NCBI RefSeq assembly: GCF_900104725.1
Contig: NZ_LT629758.1
Span: 5,904,501 to 5,968,500, forward strand
Source: Actinoplanes derwentensis
GTDB lineage: Bacteria > Actinomycetota > Actinomycetes > Mycobacteriales > Micromonosporaceae
Direction of reading: 5' to 3'
DNA: 64,000 bases
Numbering within the stretch: position 1 is the first letter of the stretch; each line of letters starts with the position of its first letter. The notes beneath the pieces are model-generated. The model made no database searches and was not told the DNA's origin. It saw only the letters and a list, made by a program, of their open reading frames with translations. The position numbers were made by a program, and so were the translations under genes. Below are positions 60,900 to 64,000 of this stretch, one piece after another.

Positions 60900-62855
60900 G
60901 TGTTGGTGAAGGTGGTCCGCAGCAAGGCTGTGGCGCGGGCAGCGGTGATCGGGCTCGCGCTCGGCGTCTTCGCCCTGGCCGCGCTCGCCGCGATCAGCAT
61001 CACCACCAACGCGTCGACCACCAGTCACATCCGGCACAACTCGCAGATCAGTGACCGCTGGTCCCAGATCGACCTGCACATCAGCGTCGAGGCCGAGGCA
61101 CTCAACGACTACATGGTGGCCAAGAAGTTCGGCAAGGATCTGCTGGACAGTGCCATGCACTCGGCCGTCGCCGACCTGGCCTGGCAGGCCCGTCACGGCG
61201 ACCCCGAGGACGTCGGCAACGTCGTCCTGGTGACCGACTCGTACAACGCGTTCACCCAGTCCCTGACCGAACTGCGGCGCACCGGCACCGACCGGGAGCG
61301 CACCCAGAGCCTGGCCGACCAGGCCACCCTCAGCGCGTCGTTCGTGCGCAAGTCGGCGAACGCCAACGTCACCCGGCACCGGCTGGCGATGGACCAGTAC
61401 CTGGCCGAGGCCGACCAGTTCAACCAGAAACTCAGCCTCGCCGCGATCATGGTCTGTGGCGCCGACTTCCTGCTGCTCGTGCTCTGCGCCGGGGTCCTGC
61501 TCACCCACCAGCGCCGGATCGAGGGGCAGGCGGTGGAGAGCCGGTACCGGGCGCTGCACGACGAGTTGACCGGGCTGGCCAACCGGGCGCTGCTCGCCGA
61601 CGAGATCGAGAAGACGCTGCGGGTGGCCGAACGCGACGGCGAGGCGGTCGGCCTGCTGCTGCTCGACCTCAACAAGTTCAAAGAGGTGAACGACACCCTC
61701 GGGCATCACGCCGGTGACCTGCTGCTCCAGGAGGTCGGCACCCGGCTCACCAGCGCGGTCCGCAACAGCGACACGGTGGCCCGGCTCGGCGGCGACGAGT
61801 TCGCCGTGCTGATGCCGCAGATCCTGTCCCCCGAACACTGTTCGGAGATCGCCCGCCGGCTGCTCGACTCCCTGGAGGGCCCGGCCGACCTGGACGGCGT
61901 CACCGTCGACATCAGCGGCAGCGTCGGCGCGGCCGTCTTTCCGCTGCACAGCGCGACCGGGACCGAACTGCTGCAGCACGCCGACATCGCGATGTACACG
62001 GCCAAACGCAACCGGCTCGGGATCGCCGTCTACGACCCGGAGGCGGACCGGCACAACTCTCGGGAACTGGGTCTGATCGGCGAACTGCGCCGGGCCATCG
62101 ACGAGGACGAACTGGTGCTGTTCTACCAGCCGAAGGTGTCCACCCGGACCGGCCGGGTGGTCGGCACCGAGGCGCTGATCCGCTGGGAACACCCGTCCCG
62201 TGGCCTGCTCATGCCCGGCGACTTCATCCCGCAGGCCGAGGAGAACGAGATCATCGTCCCGCTCACCGACCGGGTGCTGGCGATGGCCCTGGAGCAGCAC
62301 CGGCTCTGGCACGACGCCGGGACGGTCCTGTCGGTCGCGGTGAACGTGCCGACGGTCTGCCTGCTCGACGAGGCGTTCGCCGACCGGGTCGGTGCGGCCC
62401 TCGACGTGGCCGGCGTGACACCCGGACTGCTCACCCTGGAGATCACCGAGACTTCGATCATCAGCGATCCGGTACGCGCGTCAGCGGTCCTGACCCGGTT
62501 GCGCGAGATGGGGGTCCGGCTGTCGGTGGACGACTTCGGTACCGGGTACTCGTCGATGTCGTACCTGCAGAACATGCCGCTGCACGAGCTGAAGATCGAC
62601 CGCAGTTTCGTCGCCACGGTCGCCGACTCGCGCGGTGGCGCCGCGATCGTCCGGGCCGTGCTCGAACTGGCCCGGGCCCTCGACCTGGAGGTGGTGGCCG
62701 AGGGAGTCGAGGACGAGGCCACTCTCGTGCTGCTCGGGAGCATGGAATGCGCCTACGCGCAGGGCTACCACATCAGTCGGCCGGTCCGGCCCGCCGACCT
62801 GATCACGTGGCTGGCGTCATGGCGTACCCAGAAGGATTTTCAGCCGGTCCTGTGA
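60900..62855 (+). CDS. GGDEF-EAL protein with two-helix extracytoplasmic sensor (c-di-GMP turnover)
   Basis: The 651-residue protein starts at GTG 60900 after GGGAGG. Helix 1 (VIGLALGVFALAALAAISI) and helix 2 (IMVCGADFLLLVLCAGVLL, about 180-200) bracket an outer domain of about 150 residues, a four-helix-bundle-like shape. The diguanylate cyclase site GGDEF (about 297) is intact and the phosphodiesterase site EALIRW (about 423), with DDFGTGYSS and EGVED, is also intact. So both synthesis and breakdown are possible. A sugar-binding lipoprotein and a GT2 synthase are the neighbours. It ends shortly before a sigma factor. Confidence 0.95.
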   Translation: MLVKVVRSKAVARAAVIGLALGVFALAALAAISITTNASTTSHIRHNSQISDRWSQIDLHISVEAEALNDYMVAKKFGKDLLDSAMHSAVADLAWQARHGDPEDVGNVVLVTDSYNAFTQSLTELRRTGTDRERTQSLADQATLSASFVRKSANANVTRHRLAMDQYLAEADQFNQKLSLAAIMVCGADFLLLVLCAGVLLTHQRRIEGQAVESRYRALHDELTGLANRALLADEIEKTLRVAERDGEAVGLLLLDLNKFKEVNDTLGHHAGDLLLQEVGTRLTSAVRNSDTVARLGGDEFAVLMPQILSPEHCSEIARRLLDSLEGPADLDGVTVDISGSVGAAVFPLHSATGTELLQHADIAMYTAKRNRLGIAVYDPEADRHNSRELGLIGELRRAIDEDELVLFYQPKVSTRTGRVVGTEALIRWEHPSRGLLMPGDFIPQAEENEIIVPLTDRVLAMALEQHRLWHDAGTVLSVAVNVPTVCLLDEAFADRVGAALDVAGVTPGLLTLEITETSIISDPVRASAVLTRLREMGVRLSVDDFGTGYSSMSYLQNMPLHELKIDRSFVATVADSRGGAAIVRAVLELARALDLEVVAEGVEDEATLVLLGSMECAYAQGYHISRPVRPADLITWLASWRTQKDFQPVL

Positions 62856-62921
62856 TTCGCTACAACCGATCCCTGCCGATCGCCGTCGGGTGTTCAGAGA
62901 CAGCGACAGGGAGCGGGGCCA

Positions 62922-63443
62922 ATGCCGGACGGATCCGACAAAAAGTACCTGGAGTACGTGCACGGGCGCGCCACCGAACTACGCCGCACCGCCTACCTGC
63001 TCTGCGGCGACACCCACCAGGCCGACGACTTCGTGCAGGAGACCCTGACGAAGTTGTACGCCCGGTGGCCGCGGATCGGGCGGGTCGACAACGTCGACGC
63101 GTACGTGCACACCATGCTGGTCCGGGTCTTCCTCGACGACCGGCGGCGCGGCTGGTGGAAGGTCCGGTTGCTGACCGGCCAGGACGAACCGCCGCCCGTC
63201 ACCGGTAACCCGGAGGACCGGCCGGCGGTCCGGGCCGCGCTGGCGAGACTGCCGGCCCGGCAGCAGGCGGTGCTGGTGCTGCGCTACCTGTGCGACAAGC
63301 CGGTCCGTGAGGTGGCCGAACTGCTGAAGTGTTCCGAGGGCACGGTGAAGAGCCAGACCTCGCACGGCCTCACCCGGCTGCGGACCCTGCTCGGCCCGGA
63401 CCACCGCGAACCCGCGGTCGCCGTCTCCCGGGAGCGATCATGA
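62922..63443 (+). CDS. SigE-family (SigL/SigM-like) ECF RNA polymerase sigma factor
   Basis: The 173-residue product has region 2 (ATELRRTAYLLCGDTHQADDFVQETLTKLYARWPRI, about 16-50) and region 4 (LPARQQAVLVLRYLCDKPVREVAELLKCSEGTVKSQTSHGLTRLR). It is an ECF sigma factor of the SigE-family type common in Streptomyces and Actinoplanes. Its stop overlaps the next gene by 4 bp, so it is translated together with a putative anti-sigma protein. Confidence 0.95.
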   Translation: MPDGSDKKYLEYVHGRATELRRTAYLLCGDTHQADDFVQETLTKLYARWPRIGRVDNVDAYVHTMLVRVFLDDRRRGWWKVRLLTGQDEPPPVTGNPEDRPAVRAALARLPARQQAVLVLRYLCDKPVREVAELLKCSEGTVKSQTSHGLTRLRTLLGPDHREPAVAVSRERS

Positions 63444-64000
63444 GAGGTGAGGACGAGATGAACGATGACGGTGCGGTCCGGATGCTGCAGCCGTTGCGGG
63501 AGGAGCCGGCCGGCCCACCGCGGTTCGACGTGGCGCGGGCGATGGCGGAGGGTCGCCGGCGCCGGGGACTGCGGCGCTGGACCGGAGGGCTGGCGCTGAT
63601 CGCGCTGACCTCGGTGACGGCCGGCGGCGGCACCCTCGCCATCGCCGCGATGCAGCCGGAGACCCCGGCCCGGAAACCGGCCACGGTCACCTCGGTGGCG
63701 CCGAGCACGCAGGCGGCGGCCGCCCCCGCGGCCGCGCCGCCGCCGAAGAGCTGCCAGGTGGCGCTGCTGCCGACCGGCGGGGTGCGCAAGTCCGTGGTCA
63801 CCGCTGGTGACCCGAGTGGGCGCTATCAGGCCGGGCGGCTCTACGACGCGGCCGAGAATCTGATCGTCTGGAAGAACGGGAAGATCGACGCCAGGCTCCG
63901 GATTCCCGGGGCGGACGCCAGTATCGACGACCTCAACCAGTCCGGAGTGGGAGTCGGATCGTCCTACCTCGGCGAATCGCAGCAGGCGTTCGTCTACCGC
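63440..64000 (+). CDS. Putative membrane anti-sigma or sigma-linked protein (partial)
   Basis: ATG 63440 lies in the sigma factor stop (ATGA); an in-frame ATG at 63458 is an alternative. The visible 187 residues have a cytoplasmic N-terminus (about 1-48; EPAGPPRFDVARAMAEGRRRRG), one membrane helix (LALIALTSVTAGGGTLAIAA, about 51-70), an Ala/Pro linker and the start of an outer domain. The tail is outside the window. The arrangement with the sigma factor suggests a membrane anti-sigma, but no ZAS motif is seen. Confidence 0.75.
   Translation, partial: MRGEDEMNDDGAVRMLQPLREEPAGPPRFDVARAMAEGRRRRGLRRWTGGLALIALTSVTAGGGTLAIAAMQPETPARKPATVTSVAPSTQAAAAPAAAPPPKSCQVALLPTGGVRKSVVTAGDPSGRYQAGRLYDAAENLIVWKNGKIDARLRIPGADASIDDLNQSGVGVGSSYLGESQQAFVYR

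Overview
The window is high-GC actinobacterial DNA. GTG starts, leaderless or AGGAGG-led genes, DUF3052 and DUF3145 proteins, a SigE-family sigma factor and HelD point to a filamentous actinomycete, most likely Micromonosporaceae (Actinoplanes-like); the genus is inference. The gene order RNase H/zinc ribbon/Nif3 ... aceE ... DUF3052/AhpE-like ... PucR regulator/fabD/acpP/fabF follows the Mycobacterium tuberculosis block Rv2228c-Rv2245, with fabH inserted as in Streptomyces. So much of positions 1-27,000 is a conserved chromosomal backbone with insertions.

Layout. 1-3,922 (minus): a probable five-gene operon, XRE regulator, flavoprotein, Nif3, zinc-ribbon protein and RNase H, the last running off the left edge. 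It diverges from a primase/polymerase-domain gene. 4,892-8,699: a membrane protein and aceE. 8,954-10,698: a TetR gene, a frameshifted gene remnant, yjbQ and a 31-codon membrane ORF. 10,781-14,182: a fused 2-oxoacid dehydrogenase E1, DUF3052 and a peroxiredoxin. 14,212-15,587: tRNA-Val with a 43-bp copy of its 3' half 1.3 kb away, enclosing an AbrB-type antitoxin and a toxin-like gene; this looks like a small decayed integrative element. 15,683-21,445: a DHFR-like reductase, a chemoreceptor, gltX, an exported anchored protein and a TetR. 22,084-26,862: a FasR-like regulator and the type II fatty acid synthase genes fabD-fabH-acpP-fabF. 26,863-27,145: a hairpin-rich spacer.

27,146-46,491 carries housekeeping and signalling genes: NagZ, DUF3145, a small conserved-looking protein with a very strong terminator, carbonic anhydrase, a hydrolase, HelD, a secreted beta-propeller-like protein, a CDF transporter, a PfkB kinase coupled to SurE, a STAS protein, a membrane Ser/Thr kinase, a 5'-nucleotidase, argS, a phosphatase-like gene, YefM/YoeB and a small membrane protein. 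That membrane gene overlaps an orphan solute-binding protein (46,488-47,675), whose upstream region is a chimeric remnant of a polysaccharide lyase.

48,653-56,364 is a urea/amide uptake island: urtABCDE, an NCS1-type permease and two TetR regulators, all tightly coupled, with no urease or urea amidolyase nearby. 56,383-62,855 holds an SGNH hydrolase, a 76-aa membrane protein coupled to a fused polysaccharide deacetylase/GT2 synthase, an orphan sugar-binding lipoprotein and a divergent GGDEF-EAL protein. Together these suggest a sugar-sensing, c-di-GMP-controlled exopolysaccharide module (inference). The right edge is a SigE-family sigma factor coupled to a putative anti-sigma/membrane protein that is cut by the window end.
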